This document shows, piece after piece, positions 46,982-57,022 of a stretch of 64,000 nucleotides of DNA (positions within the stretch are counted from its first letter, which is position 1; each line of letters starts with the position of its first letter). This stretch comes from Nitrosomonas sp. (GTDB taxonomy: Bacteria > Pseudomonadota > Gammaproteobacteria > Burkholderiales > Nitrosomonadaceae). Under the pieces are notes generated by a model, which made no database searches, had not been told where the DNA came from, and was given only the letters and a program-made list of their open reading frames with translations. The translations under genes and the position numbers were made by a program. Location: assembly GCF_019635155.1 (NCBI RefSeq), contig NZ_JAHBZY010000015.1:1-64000 (forward strand), read 5' to 3'.

Positions 46982-49900
46982 TTATGCGGCTGGTTGCTGC
47001 GGTACAGTTTTATCCTTATTTCCGGATTGTTTGGAACTCTGCTTGCGTACAAACCAAGAAAAAAATAGTGGCACAAAAATTGTTGCGATCGTCGTGGCCA
47101 GTATCATCCCGCCAAAAACGCCGGTCCCCATGGATTGCCGGGCTGCCGAACCGGCACCGGTGGCTAATACCAAGGGAACGACACCCAGTATAAAAGCCAT
47201 CGAGGTCATCACAATGGGGCGGAAACGAAGTTGCGCGGACCGTATGGCTGCGTGAGAAATCGCCACACCTTGTTTCATTTTTTGGTTTGCAAATTCGACC
47301 AGTAGTATCGCATTCTTCGCTGTCAATCCGATCAAAGTCACCATACCGATCTGAAAATAAATATCGTTCGGCATGCCACGCAACAAAATCGCCATCAAAG
47401 CCCCCATCATCGCGAAAGGGATCGCCATGATGACCGCTAATGGCAATGCCCAGGTTTCAAATTGCGCCGCTAAAATAAGAAAGACCATTATAACTGCCAG
47501 ACTCACCGCCATAATCGCAGCCGACCCCATCTTCTTCTCTTGAAAAGCTGCCCCCGTCCAGGCGATCTGATAACTATCCGGTAATGTTCTAGCCGCAATT
47601 TCCTCCACCCGTGCAATCGCTTCGCCGGAACTCACCCCCTTCGTACCGCTGCCCATCACCTTAGCCGCTAACAAGCCATTAAACCGCTCCAGCTGTTCCG
47701 CACCAACGATATGTTTCACCATACTTAAGGCCGACAACGGAATCATCGCACCTGATTCTGAACGCACATATACTTTCCCAAGATCCTCCGCGGTCATTCT
47801 GAATGGCGCTTCAGCCTGCAATTGCACGCGATAGGTTCGCCCGAAACGATTAAAATCATTCACATAAAATGAACCCATGGTGCTTTGCAATGCTGCATAG
47901 ATATCCGATATCAACACGCCCTGTGCAATCGCCTTGGCATCATCGACTTCAATAAAATATTGCGGCACCGATGACCGCAAGAATGTATTTACAGTTGCCA
48001 ATTTAGGATCCTGCCGCAGCGTCTGCATCAATTCGTCGACAACACGCGCCAATTGTGCCGGATCAGAATCCGTTCGGCTCTGCACGAACAATTCAAACCC
48101 GCCGGTGCTGCCAAGCCCGCGAATCGCCGGCGGGTTAAATGCAATAGCCATTCCATCCGGCTGCTGCGCACCGGCTTCCGTCATTTTCTTGACCACATCT
48201 TCAGCGGTAATGGTCCGTTCAGACCAGTCTTTCATTCGTAAAAAAATCGTCGACACATTCGCTTTGTTTCCGCCGCCGACAAAATCCAGGCCGTTGACAG
48301 AGAATTGAAAAGTTACACCGGGTAACTGCCCCATTTCGGTCGTAATGGCATTCGCCGTTTGAATCGTCCTGCCAAGTGCCGCACCATCGGGCAAAATTAC
48401 CGCCCCCAGTACGAATCCTTGATCTTCCGGCGGTATAAAACTATCCGGAATTCTATTTATCAGAACAATTAAACACACGATCACTGCTGCGAATATCAGC
48501 GTACTTTTGATCGAATTTCGCAGACTCAGCCCCACCATTCCGACATATAACCGACGAGTGCGCTCAAAATAGCGATTAAACCAGGAAAAGAAAGCCGATT
48601 GCCGGTGCGTGGATCGAAGTAACATCGCACATAGCGTCGGTGTCAACGTTAATGCCACGATGCCTGAAATCACACCGGCGACAGCCACGGTCACCGCGAA
48701 TTGCTGATATAACTCCCCGGCGATGCCTCCCAAAAACGCTACGGGAACAAAGACCGCCACCAATACCATGGTCATGGCCACCACAGCGCTGGAAACTTGC
48801 TGCATTGCTTTCATCGCCGCATCAATCGGCGATAACTTTTCATGTGATATCAGGCGCTCAATATTTTCCAGCACCACAATGGCATCATCGACCACGATGC
48901 CTATCGACAATACCATGGCAAACAGCGTCAAAGTATTAATGGAGTATCCAAGTAACCACAATCCGGCAAACGTGCCGATCAACGAAATCGGAATGGCAAT
49001 GATCGGGATAAGAGTCGCTCGCCAGCTCTGCAAAAACAGATACACGACCAGCACGACCAGCAGCAAAGCTTCTCCCAAGGTCTTCACAACCTCCCAAATC
49101 GATGCTTTAACAAAAATACTGGTATCGTACGATATGACGTATTCCATGCCTTCCGGAAAATACTGCTTCAACTCAGCCATTTTGGCTTTAACCGCTGCAG
49201 CAGTTTCCAGCGCATTGGCGCCGGATCGCAGAAAAATTCCGATTCCCAAGCCGGGTTGGCCATTCAGCAATGTACGCGTCGCATAATCCTGCGCACCCAG
49301 TTCAATGCGTGCGACATCTCTCAGATAAAGCACACCGCGCACCCCATCGGAGCGCAGAATCACTTCTTCGAATTGCTCGGGTTCCAATAACCGACCCTTC
49401 GCAGTCACTGTATAGACCAGCTGCTGGTCGGCCAATGCAGGTTCCTGACCGATTTTCCCGATTGCTTGCTGTGCATTCTGTGCACGAATGGCATTCACGA
49501 TATCACTGGTGGTAACCCCCAGTTGCGCCATACGATCCGGCCGCAACCAGATTCGCATGGAATAGTCTTGCGCACCAAAAATCCGCGCTTCGCCCACTCC
49601 CGTGGCGCGTCTCAGATCATCCAGCAAGTTGATTGCAATAAAATTGCTAAGGAACAGCGTATTATGTTTTGGATCGCTGGAAGTCAGTGCTAAAACCAGC
49701 AATAAATCATTCGAACGCTTCTGAACGGTAACGCCGGTTCGTCTAACCTCATCGGGCAAACGCGCCAACGCGGTATTGACTTCGTTACTGACATTAAAAA
49801 CAGCGCGATCAACATCGGTTCCGATTTCAAACGTAATCGTAATCGTCAACCGGCCGCTGGAGTCAGCGCTGGAATTAAAGTATAACAGCCCTTCAATAGC

Positions 49901-50110
49901 GCTAAGTTTCTCTTCAATGGGCGCTGCTACGGTTTTTATCATTGTTTCGGCACTCGCACCTGGAAAGGTCGCCGTTACTATGACCGTGGGAGGCGTAATC
50001 CGAGGATACTGTTCAATCGGCAATTGTATCGCCGCAGCCAGCCCCGCCAACACGATGATGATTGACAATACCGAAGCAAAAATCGGCCGTTCAAGAAAAA
50101 ATTTAGTCAT
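46982..50110 (-). CDS. RND multidrug efflux permease (HAE1, AcrB/MexB type)
   Basis: 1042 residues from ATG 50110 (MTKFFLERPIFASVLSIIIVLAG), the standard family start. Proton-relay Asp pair lies in GIVVDDAIVVLENIER. The duplicated 2x6 helix layout with two large periplasmic loops is clear (FLQSWRATLIPIIAIPISLIG; LTAKNAILLVEFANQ). It forms the inner-membrane trimer of a tripartite pump. No membrane-fusion protein or TolC-type gene is adjacent on either side, so partners must be encoded elsewhere. Confidence 0.95.
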   Translation of the reverse strand: MTKFFLERPIFASVLSIIIVLAGLAAAIQLPIEQYPRITPPTVIVTATFPGASAETMIKTVAAPIEEKLSAIEGLLYFNSSADSSGRLTITITFEIGTDVDRAVFNVSNEVNTALARLPDEVRRTGVTVQKRSNDLLLVLALTSSDPKHNTLFLSNFIAINLLDDLRRATGVGEARIFGAQDYSMRIWLRPDRMAQLGVTTSDIVNAIRAQNAQQAIGKIGQEPALADQQLVYTVTAKGRLLEPEQFEEVILRSDGVRGVLYLRDVARIELGAQDYATRTLLNGQPGLGIGIFLRSGANALETAAAVKAKMAELKQYFPEGMEYVISYDTSIFVKASIWEVVKTLGEALLLVVLVVYLFLQSWRATLIPIIAIPISLIGTFAGLWLLGYSINTLTLFAMVLSIGIVVDDAIVVLENIERLISHEKLSPIDAAMKAMQQVSSAVVAMTMVLVAVFVPVAFLGGIAGELYQQFAVTVAVAGVISGIVALTLTPTLCAMLLRSTHRQSAFFSWFNRYFERTRRLYVGMVGLSLRNSIKSTLIFAAVIVCLIVLINRIPDSFIPPEDQGFVLGAVILPDGAALGRTIQTANAITTEMGQLPGVTFQFSVNGLDFVGGGNKANVSTIFLRMKDWSERTITAEDVVKKMTEAGAQQPDGMAIAFNPPAIRGLGSTGGFELFVQSRTDSDPAQLARVVDELMQTLRQDPKLATVNTFLRSSVPQYFIEVDDAKAIAQGVLISDIYAALQSTMGSFYVNDFNRFGRTYRVQLQAEAPFRMTAEDLGKVYVRSESGAMIPLSALSMVKHIVGAEQLERFNGLLAAKVMGSGTKGVSSGEAIARVEEIAARTLPDSYQIAWTGAAFQEKKMGSAAIMAVSLAVIMVFLILAAQFETWALPLAVIMAIPFAMMGALMAILLRGMPNDIYFQIGMVTLIGLTAKNAILLVEFANQKMKQGVAISHAAIRSAQLRFRPIVMTSMAFILGVVPLVLATGAGSAARQSMGTGVFGGMILATTIATIFVPLFFSWFVRKQSSKQSGNKDKTVPQQPAA

Positions 50111-50629
50111 GAAACTGTTATCGCTATTGTTAACCGCTCCTCCAAGATGCACGCAGTTCCGTAAAATCAAGGTTCGAAGCTATCGCAAATTAAAATCGGG
50201 AATTTAAGTATTACTGGGAGTCACTTCAGGATTCCACGACTGGATCTTGCTTAGGCCGAATCGTGTTGAAACCAGTGTGATTAGCTGATTGCCGCATTAG
50301 ATTGGATTCTCATTGCCCGTATCGCAAACCTTGATCGCATTCAACATGCGTCGTCAAAGACGTTATCTTATTACAATCATCGCCCTGATAAGTCCCGCAT
50401 TATTGTAACAGTAGGCTCAACTGTCGAGATCTTTTTACGAATGGCTGTTACAAATAAAAACACCACCTGGATACCAGGTGGTGTTTTTATCAAGGAAAAC
50501 CAAATTGCCTGCGCAAACAAATTACTGCATTAGGTGACGCTCAAAAATTCATCTATCTTGAGAATATATCGCGCGTTTTTTGCACCCCATTTGCTTGACA
50601 TCATATCTTGCTCGGCAAATTAATCAATG
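50111..50629. other. 519-bp intergenic region between the RND permease and MCP genes
   Basis: No gene is recognised. It contains the strong terminator at 50456-50488 that ends the chemotaxis operon, and presumably the promoter of the RND permease gene. No membrane-fusion protein remnant is evident. Confidence 0.5.
50456..50488 (-). terminator. Strong intrinsic terminator, symmetrical, after the MCP gene
   Basis: AAAAACACCACCTGG (50456-50470) and CCAGGTGGTGTTTTT (50474-50488) form a perfect 15-bp stem with an ATA loop. Runs of A and T flank both sides, so it can work on either strand. It lies 142 bp beyond the MCP stop. Confidence 0.9.
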
Positions 50630-52363
50630 CTAAAACTCTTCCCAATCATCGCCACCGCCACCGGATGCAACTTTGCGAGGCTGTGTTGATACACTCGATG
50701 ATGCCGCTTCAGGTTTTACTAGCGCTTTCTTGGTCGCCGGGCCGCGGTTCGGTAACTTGGCTACCGCCGCCGGACGATTATTTCTCTTAACCGGTGTGAC
50801 GGCCGATCCATGACCACCCGATAGCTTGAATATGCTGACCGCTTGCGATAGCGATTGCGCCTGTTCTTGCATTGATTCAGCTGCAGCTGCCGATTCTTCC
50901 ACCAACGCCGCGTTTTGCTGCGTCACCTCATCCATCTGCGTGACCGCTTGGTTCACTTGCTCAATTCCTGAGCTTTGTTCTTGCGATGCCGCCGATATCT
51001 CACTCATGATGTCCGTTACGCGTTTCACCGCACTCACGATTTCGTCCATCGTCGTTCCCGCTTCATCGACCAGCCGTGTTCCTTCATCGACTTTCGCTAC
51101 CGAGTCACTAATCAGTTCCTTGATTTCTTTCGCCGCCGCCGCTGAACGTTGCGCCAGGGTTCGAACTTCCGTTGCCACGACCGCAAATCCACGCCCTTGT
51201 TCTCCAGCACGCGCCGCTTCCACTGCCGCATTCAATGCCAAAATGTTGGTCTGGAACGCGATCCCGTCTATGACGCTGATGATGTCGACAATTTTATGCG
51301 AGCTTTCGTTGATTGATTTCATAGTGTGCACCACTTGACCCACCACGGTACCGCCTTTGACCGCAACTTCCGATGCGCCCGCCGCCAGTTGATTCGCTTG
51401 GCGCGCATTATCGGCATTCTGCTTCACTGTCGATGTCAGTTCTTCCATCGAGGAGGCTGTTTCTTCTAGGCTCGATGCTTGCTCTTCGGTCCGTTGACTC
51501 AAGTCCATGTTGCCGGAAGCTATTTCACCCGATGCCGTCGTTATTTGATCGGTACTGGAGCGTACTTTTCCGACCAAGTCTATCAAGCTGTCATTCATCT
51601 CTTTTAATGCTTGCAATAACCTGCCCGTCGACGATTTCGTTGAGCCTACTACGATATTCGAAGTCAGATCGCCTGACGCTACTCTATGGGCGATATCTAT
51701 CGCTTCATTCAGCGGATCCACAATCGACTTTAATAGCAACATGCAAAACACGAATGCTAATACTACGCCTGCAATCATCGTTCCCACCAAAACCATAAGA
51801 ATGGTCTCGAAATTTGTTTGCGCATGCGCATATTCCTTTTCAGCAACTGTGCCTTGCAAATCCAGCAATGCAAAAACCGTATCACGCAAAGCATTAAACT
51901 TTGGCACGGTATCGTTTGCGAGATTCTGTGCCGCGGCTTCAAATTCTCCGGTCGAAGCTAATTGAATCGTCCGGTTCATTGAATTTACATACTGCACGTG
52001 TTGCTCACCTTTGGTTTTGGTCAGCAATTCTTCTTCAGGCGTTAAGTAGGTTGCAAGATATTTGGCCCACACCCCTTCGTTTTGCTTGACCAAACGATTC
52101 GCATCGTCTCCCAATGTTCTTGCGGTCGCAACATTTCTCGATTCAACCGCGTTTCTGGCATTTTCCCGAACTTGGTACCAGACATCCAGAATGGAGCCTA
52201 ATTGAACTGATGGAGTCAAGCGGTCTTCAAAAACCGATTTCAATCCATTATTTGACTGACTAAAACCATACAAACCCACTGCGCCAGTACAAACCAACAA
52301 TATTGCCATTATCGATAACACAAAATTTAAGCGAAACTTAATTGACGTCTCAGTAAACATCAA
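50630..52363 (-). CDS. Methyl-accepting chemotaxis protein
   Basis: 577 residues. A first helix ([21 protein letters not shown]) and a second ([22 protein letters not shown]) flank a 4-helix-bundle periplasmic sensor (about 40-190), followed by HAMP and the signalling hairpin [27 protein letters not shown]. Methylation helices are Gln/Glu-rich. The C-terminus DDWEEF resembles the tethering pentapeptide (xWxxF) for CheR/CheB. It is transcribed after cheW. The ligand is unknown. Confidence 0.95.
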   Translation of the reverse strand: MMFTETSIKFRLNFVLSIMAILLVCTGAVGLYGFSQSNNGLKSVFEDRLTPSVQLGSILDVWYQVRENARNAVESRNVATARTLGDDANRLVKQNEGVWAKYLATYLTPEEELLTKTKGEQHVQYVNSMNRTIQLASTGEFEAAAQNLANDTVPKFNALRDTVFALLDLQGTVAEKEYAHAQTNFETILMVLVGTMIAGVVLAFVFCMLLLKSIVDPLNEAIDIAHRVASGDLTSNIVVGSTKSSTGRLLQALKEMNDSLIDLVGKVRSSTDQITTASGEIASGNMDLSQRTEEQASSLEETASSMEELTSTVKQNADNARQANQLAAGASEVAVKGGTVVGQVVHTMKSINESSHKIVDIISVIDGIAFQTNILALNAAVEAARAGEQGRGFAVVATEVRTLAQRSAAAAKEIKELISDSVAKVDEGTRLVDEAGTTMDEIVSAVKRVTDIMSEISAASQEQSSGIEQVNQAVTQMDEVTQQNAALVEESAAAAESMQEQAQSLSQAVSIFKLSGGHGSAVTPVKRNNRPAAVAKLPNRGPATKKALVKPEAASSSVSTQPRKVASGGGGDDWEEF

Positions 52364-52398
52364 AACCTCCTATGAATTTTTTTCTAAAAGCCACTCTG

Positions 52399-52911
52399 TT
52401 AGTTAATGCTTGGTTCAATCAATTCCATATCGCCACTGCTCATCAGCTTCTCGATATCGATCAATATCAACATCCGTTCATCAATCGTCCCAAGACCCAT
52501 TATGTGCTCGGTATCGATCACGGAACCTAATCCCGGCGCTGGGCGCATTTGCTCAGACTCCAAGCTGATGACATCGGAAACGCCATCCACCACGATACCC
52601 ATCACCCTGCCAGCGACATTTATAATAATCACCACAGTAAATTGATTATATTCAACATTTCCCAAGCGAAATTTGATTCGCATATCGACGATCGGTACGA
52701 TGATACCTCTCAAATTCACAACGCCCTTAATGAAGTCGGGCGCATTGGCTATTTGCGTAATGGCTTCATAACCACGAATCTCCTGCACCTTGAGGATCTC
52801 TATCCCATATTCCTCATTTCCCAGACGAAAGGTTAGGAATTCATTGGTAATGCTGCTCGTCCGCAGCTGCGTTGACCCACTCACGGCTGGGGTCGTCTGC
52901 TCCTGTAACAT
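52399..52911 (-). CDS. cheW: Chemotaxis coupling protein CheW
   Basis: 170 residues. [55 protein letters not shown] is the CheW signature, followed by [23 protein letters not shown]. CheW links receptors to CheA. It lies 35 bp upstream of the MCP gene. No cheA is in the window, so this is a detached receptor-coupler pair. Confidence 0.96.
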   Translation of the reverse strand: MLQEQTTPAVSGSTQLRTSSITNEFLTFRLGNEEYGIEILKVQEIRGYEAITQIANAPDFIKGVVNLRGIIVPIVDMRIKFRLGNVEYNQFTVVIIINVAGRVMGIVVDGVSDVISLESEQMRPAPGLGSVIDTEHIMGLGTIDERMLILIDIEKLMSSGDMELIEPSIN

Positions 52912-53642
52912 GCGCCTACTCCTTCTAGTTACAAAACTGATTTTGGATTAGATGACAATTCGTATTCTTACCGACTCAAACAGATAGGTAGGAGTTTTCT
53001 TACGGAAGAAGGAAATATTTTCTTTAATTTATTTTTTAATAATTTAAAATAAAACCTCAAGAAAGAAAATCAAATCCGGCACAGAGTCCCACACACGCCG
53101 GTTCTACGTGGATTCTATAAATCTCGTCTTGAAGTATTATGCGATCAATTTTCCAGTGGCTTTACACGGGCAGCGGCATTATCTTTCGTCAATACTTGAG
53201 GCATCACCCCACATTGACACTACCCAAAACAATGCGCCCAAAATGCTCGGTGCAAATCACGCCTCTCTCAAGCTCACTTTCATCGGAGCTTATTCTCATT
53301 AAATCCCGTTTAATAACAAACTATTGATAGAAAATAAATAAATAAACAGGTGATCAAAAGAGTGGCTACACAAAAATATTGCTGGTAGACTTTTATGTTC
53401 TTACAGGCAAATCCAATCATCAATTTCCGAATGCTGCTATCTTTGAACGGCATCAGCTGGCGATAAGCATGGTTTGTTATCACCATTTTAGTGAGGATCA
53501 GAAAAATCCAAGTATGGAATAAGAGGAGGAAAAATCCTCTATATATGTAGGAATATATGAAATTATTTGTAAGGGTACGGAGCAGGTAGCAGATTTAGTT
53601 TCGTCCCGGATATGAATTAGCATTATGCAGGAGCGTAACAAA
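52912..53642. other. 731-bp region without a recognised gene
   Basis: It is AT-rich with short open frames only, such as one ending HASLKLTFIGAYSH at 53302. None has a ribosome binding site or family resemblance. It should hold the cheW promoter (leftward) and the promoter of the glyoxalase-like gene (rightward). It may contain decayed sequence. Confidence 0.4.
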
Positions 53643-54026
53643 ATGAAAATCCTCGGCATGAATCATTTCACGGTTCTAAGCAGCAATCTTGAAAGAAGCA
53701 AAAATTTCTATATCAATATCTTAGGTCTTTCAGAAGGTTACCGGCCACCGTTTACGTTCCCGGGTGTCTGGCTCTATGCGGGAGATCAAGCCATATTGCA
53801 CATCATGACGGGTAAACCGATACCGGCCAATGCAGCCGGCGTCATTGATCACATGGCTTTCACAGCTTCCGGCTTACAAGCGACAGCCGATACTCTCAAG
53901 CTACACGGTATCCATTATGAATTACAACGATTGCCGGAATTGGAAATATGGCAATTATTCTGCCATGACCCGGATGGCGCAAAAGTCGAACTGGATTTTC
54001 CGGCAAACGAGCCGGCGCCAAAATAA
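53643..54026 (+). CDS. VOC (glyoxalase/bleomycin-resistance-like) protein
   Basis: 127 residues from ATG 53643, with AGGAG about 9 bp upstream. LGMNHFTVLSSNLERSKNFYINILGLSEG and the second half (GVIDHMAFTASGLQATADTLKLHGIHYE, CHDPDGAKVELDF) form the paired VOC modules. Metal ligands are likely His7 in the first module, a His in IDHMAF, and Glu near the end. The substrate is unknown. Confidence 0.88.
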   Translation: MKILGMNHFTVLSSNLERSKNFYINILGLSEGYRPPFTFPGVWLYAGDQAILHIMTGKPIPANAAGVIDHMAFTASGLQATADTLKLHGIHYELQRLPELEIWQLFCHDPDGAKVELDFPANEPAPK

Positions 54027-54034
54027 TAATAACC

Positions 54035-54820
54035 TTATTTAACGCAATTTGGCTTTTTCCCGGCAGCACGGGCTTGTTGCATCAATGCCGTGGCTTTCGG
54101 CATTCGTTCCTGCAAATCATGGATCCGGGTTTCGTGCGACGGATGGGTTGACAAAAATTCAGCCGGTTGCGAACCCTGACTGGCCTGTGCCATTTTTCTC
54201 CAAAGTGTAATGCTTTCGGCAGGATTGAATCCTGCTTTGGCCATCAAATCAATTCCGATCGAATCCGCTTCGCTTTCATGTAAACGGCTAAACGGCATCA
54301 ACACACCATATTGAGTACCGACACCAAGCAACCCCAGGGCAGTTTGGCCCATCGGCGTTTGCGGCGCCGCCACCGCGGCGATCAGTGAAATTCCAATTTG
54401 CGCGCCTAATTTCTGGGACATCCGCTCATTGCTATGTCTCGCCAATACGTGGCCAATTTCATGACCTATCACGGAAGCCAATTGATCCTGGTTATCCACC
54501 AAATCGATTAAACCGGTATGAACGCCAATTTTTTTACCGGGTAATGCGAAAGCATTCAAAGTTTTATCTTCAAATACGACAACTTCCCACTCACCACCGA
54601 CTTCGTGAGTGATCGCATCGGTAATGCAACGCACAAACTGATTCTCCCGCGTATCTTGACTCATTTGCTTTTCATTTTTCATATCGGTAAAAGCTTGTAA
54701 TCCCATCGCATCCACCTCATTATCCGGCATAAAAACCATCTGACTTCTACCGGTAGGCGTCGTCGCACAAGCCGTCATCAGCACGAGCATCGACAAAACA
54801 ACGACCAATCTGAATCTCAT
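54035..54820 (-). CDS. M48-family metallopeptidase lipoprotein
   Basis: 261 residues from the Met at 54820 (MRFRLVVVLSML); an ATG five codons upstream is possible. A lipobox ends the leader (VLMTACATT). The zinc motif is HEIGHVLARHSNERM (HExxH) with the third ligand in SRLHESEADSIGIDLMAKAGF. Such proteins (LoiP/BepA-like) degrade or mature outer-membrane proteins. The gene is convergent with the VOC gene, only 8 bp apart. Confidence 0.93.
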   Translation of the reverse strand: MRFRLVVVLSMLVLMTACATTPTGRSQMVFMPDNEVDAMGLQAFTDMKNEKQMSQDTRENQFVRCITDAITHEVGGEWEVVVFEDKTLNAFALPGKKIGVHTGLIDLVDNQDQLASVIGHEIGHVLARHSNERMSQKLGAQIGISLIAAVAAPQTPMGQTALGLLGVGTQYGVLMPFSRLHESEADSIGIDLMAKAGFNPAESITLWRKMAQASQGSQPAEFLSTHPSHETRIHDLQERMPKATALMQQARAAGKKPNCVK

Positions 54821-54899
54821 GACAAATTGCTCCATTAAAATAAATGACCAAAGTATGATATAACGTTTCTTCCATCAACATAAAAGGGGGATTTCAAAA

Positions 54900-55106
54900 A
54901 TGAGCGATCATGTCTACAAAGTGATTGAAATTGTCGGCTCATCGACCAAAAGCAGTGATGATGCCATTCATCAGGCAATTGCCAAAGCCGGACAATCGTT
55001 GCATCACTTGGATTGGTTTGAAGTTGTAGAAACCCGCGGTCATATCGTTGATGCAAAAATCGCGCATTTTCAGGTAAAGCTAAAAATCGGTTTCCGTTTG
55101 GACTAG
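54900..55106 (+). CDS. Dodecin flavin-binding protein
   Basis: 68 residues, the exact family size. MSDHVYKVIEIVGSSTKSSDDAIHQAIAKAGQSLHHLDWFEVVETRGHI matches dodecin, including the Trp in DWFEV that stacks flavin. It assembles as a 12-mer that stores flavins and quenches their photochemistry. It is a monocistronic gene with GGGGGA about 8 bp upstream, divergent from the M48 peptidase. Confidence 0.93.
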   Translation: MSDHVYKVIEIVGSSTKSSDDAIHQAIAKAGQSLHHLDWFEVVETRGHIVDAKIAHFQVKLKIGFRLD

Positions 55107-55175
55107 CGCACCTATCGCAGTTTTCGTTAGCACAAAACCCATTTCTGCGGTTTGCACATTGTCGATCGTACACCG

Positions 55176-55853
55176 TCAGGCATTTCTGATCACGCCGTCT
55201 TCCAGTTCCACCACGCGATCTGCAATATCCAGGATTCGATAATCATGCGTGACCAGTAATATCGTAGTACCTCGTTCTTTTGCCAATCTTTTCAACATCC
55301 CGACAGCTTCGTAACCGCTTTGCTTATCCAGCGAAGCTGTCGGTTCATCAGCCAAAATGATTTTAGGTTGTCCGACCAACGCTCGAGCAATCGAAACCCG
55401 TTGGCGCTGCCCCCCGGAAAGCTGTTCCGGACGATAATCCATCCGGTCGCCAAGTCCGACCGCATCCAGCATCGCTGCAGCCCGATCAAGTCTTTGTTGT
55501 TCTGTCATGGTATCGTGCATTTCCAAAGCCATGCTGACATTCTGCAACGCTGTCAACGCTTTAAGCAGATTATGTTGCTGAAAAATATAGCCGGTTTGCT
55601 GCCGGATCTTAATCCTGACTTGCTCCTCGCTACCGACCAGTTGCTGATCCAACACGTGCACGCTGCCATGGCAAGCTTGACGCAAACCACCGACGATGGT
55701 TAAAAACGTCGTTTTCCCGGAACCGGACGGCCCCGTCATTAAAACGATCTCCCCCTTGTCGATCGAGAGCGTCACATCCTTTAAAACAGGGCGTTCTATC
55801 TCACCGCTGCCGAAACTGAAATTCAGACGACGCACATCAATGATTCCAGCCAT
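55176..55853 (-). CDS. ABC exporter ATP-binding subunit, DevA family
   Basis: 225 residues. Walker A MTGPSGSGKTTFLTI, Q-loop QQHNLLKALTALQN, signature LSGGQRQRVSIARAL, Walker B KIILADEPTASLD and H-loop LLVTHD are all intact. It pairs with the DevC-type permease whose stop it adjoins at 55853. DevBCA-type exporters move glycolipids or other substrates with an outer-membrane channel; the substrate here is unknown. Confidence 0.94.
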   Translation of the reverse strand: MAGIIDVRRLNFSFGSGEIERPVLKDVTLSIDKGEIVLMTGPSGSGKTTFLTIVGGLRQACHGSVHVLDQQLVGSEEQVRIKIRQQTGYIFQQHNLLKALTALQNVSMALEMHDTMTEQQRLDRAAAMLDAVGLGDRMDYRPEQLSGGQRQRVSIARALVGQPKIILADEPTASLDKQSGYEAVGMLKRLAKERGTTILLVTHDYRILDIADRVVELEDGVIRNA

Positions 55854-57022
55854 CAGAACATATCCGCGGGATCAGCGGCTTTCAACTTGCGAATGGCTAA
55901 CACTCCGGCCATTACGCACATCGATAAAATAAACACAAATACCGTACCCAATTTGCTAAAAGTCATCGGCATGGGCATGAATATTTGCGATTCAGCAAGG
56001 TAATATAAGCCGGTCGACAGCATAAGCCCGGGAAAGAACCCCAGTACCGCCAGGAAAAAAGCCGAAGCAAAGACGACACGAATAAAATAGCCATGTTCAT
56101 ACCCCATAGCTTTCAGTGTTGCGAATTCGTAACGCAGATTGGCGATATCGGTAAAAAGAATCTGATAAACGATGACAAGACCGACAATCAATCCCATGAT
56201 CGTGCCAAAGCCGAAGATGAAACCGATCGGCGCCATATCCGCCCAATAATCCTTTTCATGTTTCAACAACTCTTCGTACGTAAAAACATCGACAAATTCG
56301 TTAAGTTGATATCTTAACTCCCGTTGCACTTGCTGAATCGACGATCCGGAATCAAGCTTAATCACGCCTAAATCAATCGCATTATGGTTTCTATTGGGAA
56401 AAATACGCATGAAATTGAGATCACTGGTCACTATATTGCCATCGGCTGCAAAGGAGACACCTAAGTGGAACAATCCGATCACGTCGACTTTGTAATCATT
56501 GACTTCGGTAGAGCTTCGGCCTGCTTCCAGCAGTTGGCGCATGGGTCCGAATTCAGGACGGGAATATTCGTCGAATAAAACCGTATCCTTAATCCGCAGT
56601 CCATCGCGGTAATTCCGGATACCGGCGATATCGAATATCTGCGAATCGGGATCAAAACCATATACCATCAGCGTTCTTTTCACCCGCGTCTCAATATTCT
56701 TGAATGATGCCAGTCCTAAATACACAGGAATCACATCAACGACCGCCGGATGCCCCAGCGCCCGCATCAGTTCGCGGCGTGGAAATTTAGCCGGACGCCA
56801 CATCGCTTCGGTCTGTTTGTGCATTAGAAACAAATCGCCGGTTAATTTCAATGGTGCGGAAATCGCGCTATCGTATAAGGAATCTCTAAAGCCCAACTGC
56901 ATAAACACCAATACACAGGCGAACATCACTCCGAAAATTGCAGCCACCAGCTTGGTACGATCGAACACCAGTTGCCGCCACGCCAAACGCGCCGGGAAAT
57001 AGCACCAATTCACAATATTCAT
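55853..57022 (-). CDS. ABC exporter permease, DevC family
   Basis: 389 residues. One N-terminal helix (LVAAIFGVMFACVLVFMQLGF), a large periplasmic MacB-like domain, then three helices (IGFIFGFGTIMGLIVGLVIVYQIL; FFLAVLGFFPGLMLSTGLY; LGTVFVFILSMCVMAGVLAI) give the FtsX/MacB layout. LAWRQLVFDRTKLVAAIFGV is typical of DevC. Its start overlaps the HlyD gene stop by 4 bp and its stop abuts the ATPase start. Confidence 0.92.
   Translation of the reverse strand: MNIVNWCYFPARLAWRQLVFDRTKLVAAIFGVMFACVLVFMQLGFRDSLYDSAISAPLKLTGDLFLMHKQTEAMWRPAKFPRRELMRALGHPAVVDVIPVYLGLASFKNIETRVKRTLMVYGFDPDSQIFDIAGIRNYRDGLRIKDTVLFDEYSRPEFGPMRQLLEAGRSSTEVNDYKVDVIGLFHLGVSFAADGNIVTSDLNFMRIFPNRNHNAIDLGVIKLDSGSSIQQVQRELRYQLNEFVDVFTYEELLKHEKDYWADMAPIGFIFGFGTIMGLIVGLVIVYQILFTDIANLRYEFATLKAMGYEHGYFIRVVFASAFFLAVLGFFPGLMLSTGLYYLAESQIFMPMPMTFSKLGTVFVFILSMCVMAGVLAIRKLKAADPADMF

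Noticed and set aside
52960-53040. Flagellar sigma28-type promoter upstream of cheW
   Set aside because: A GTCGGTAA resembles the -10, but no TAAA-type -35 lies at the right spacing.
53108-53302. Possible small gene in the 53 kb gap
   Set aside because: No ribosome binding site, no recognisable family, and an alternative frame overlaps it.
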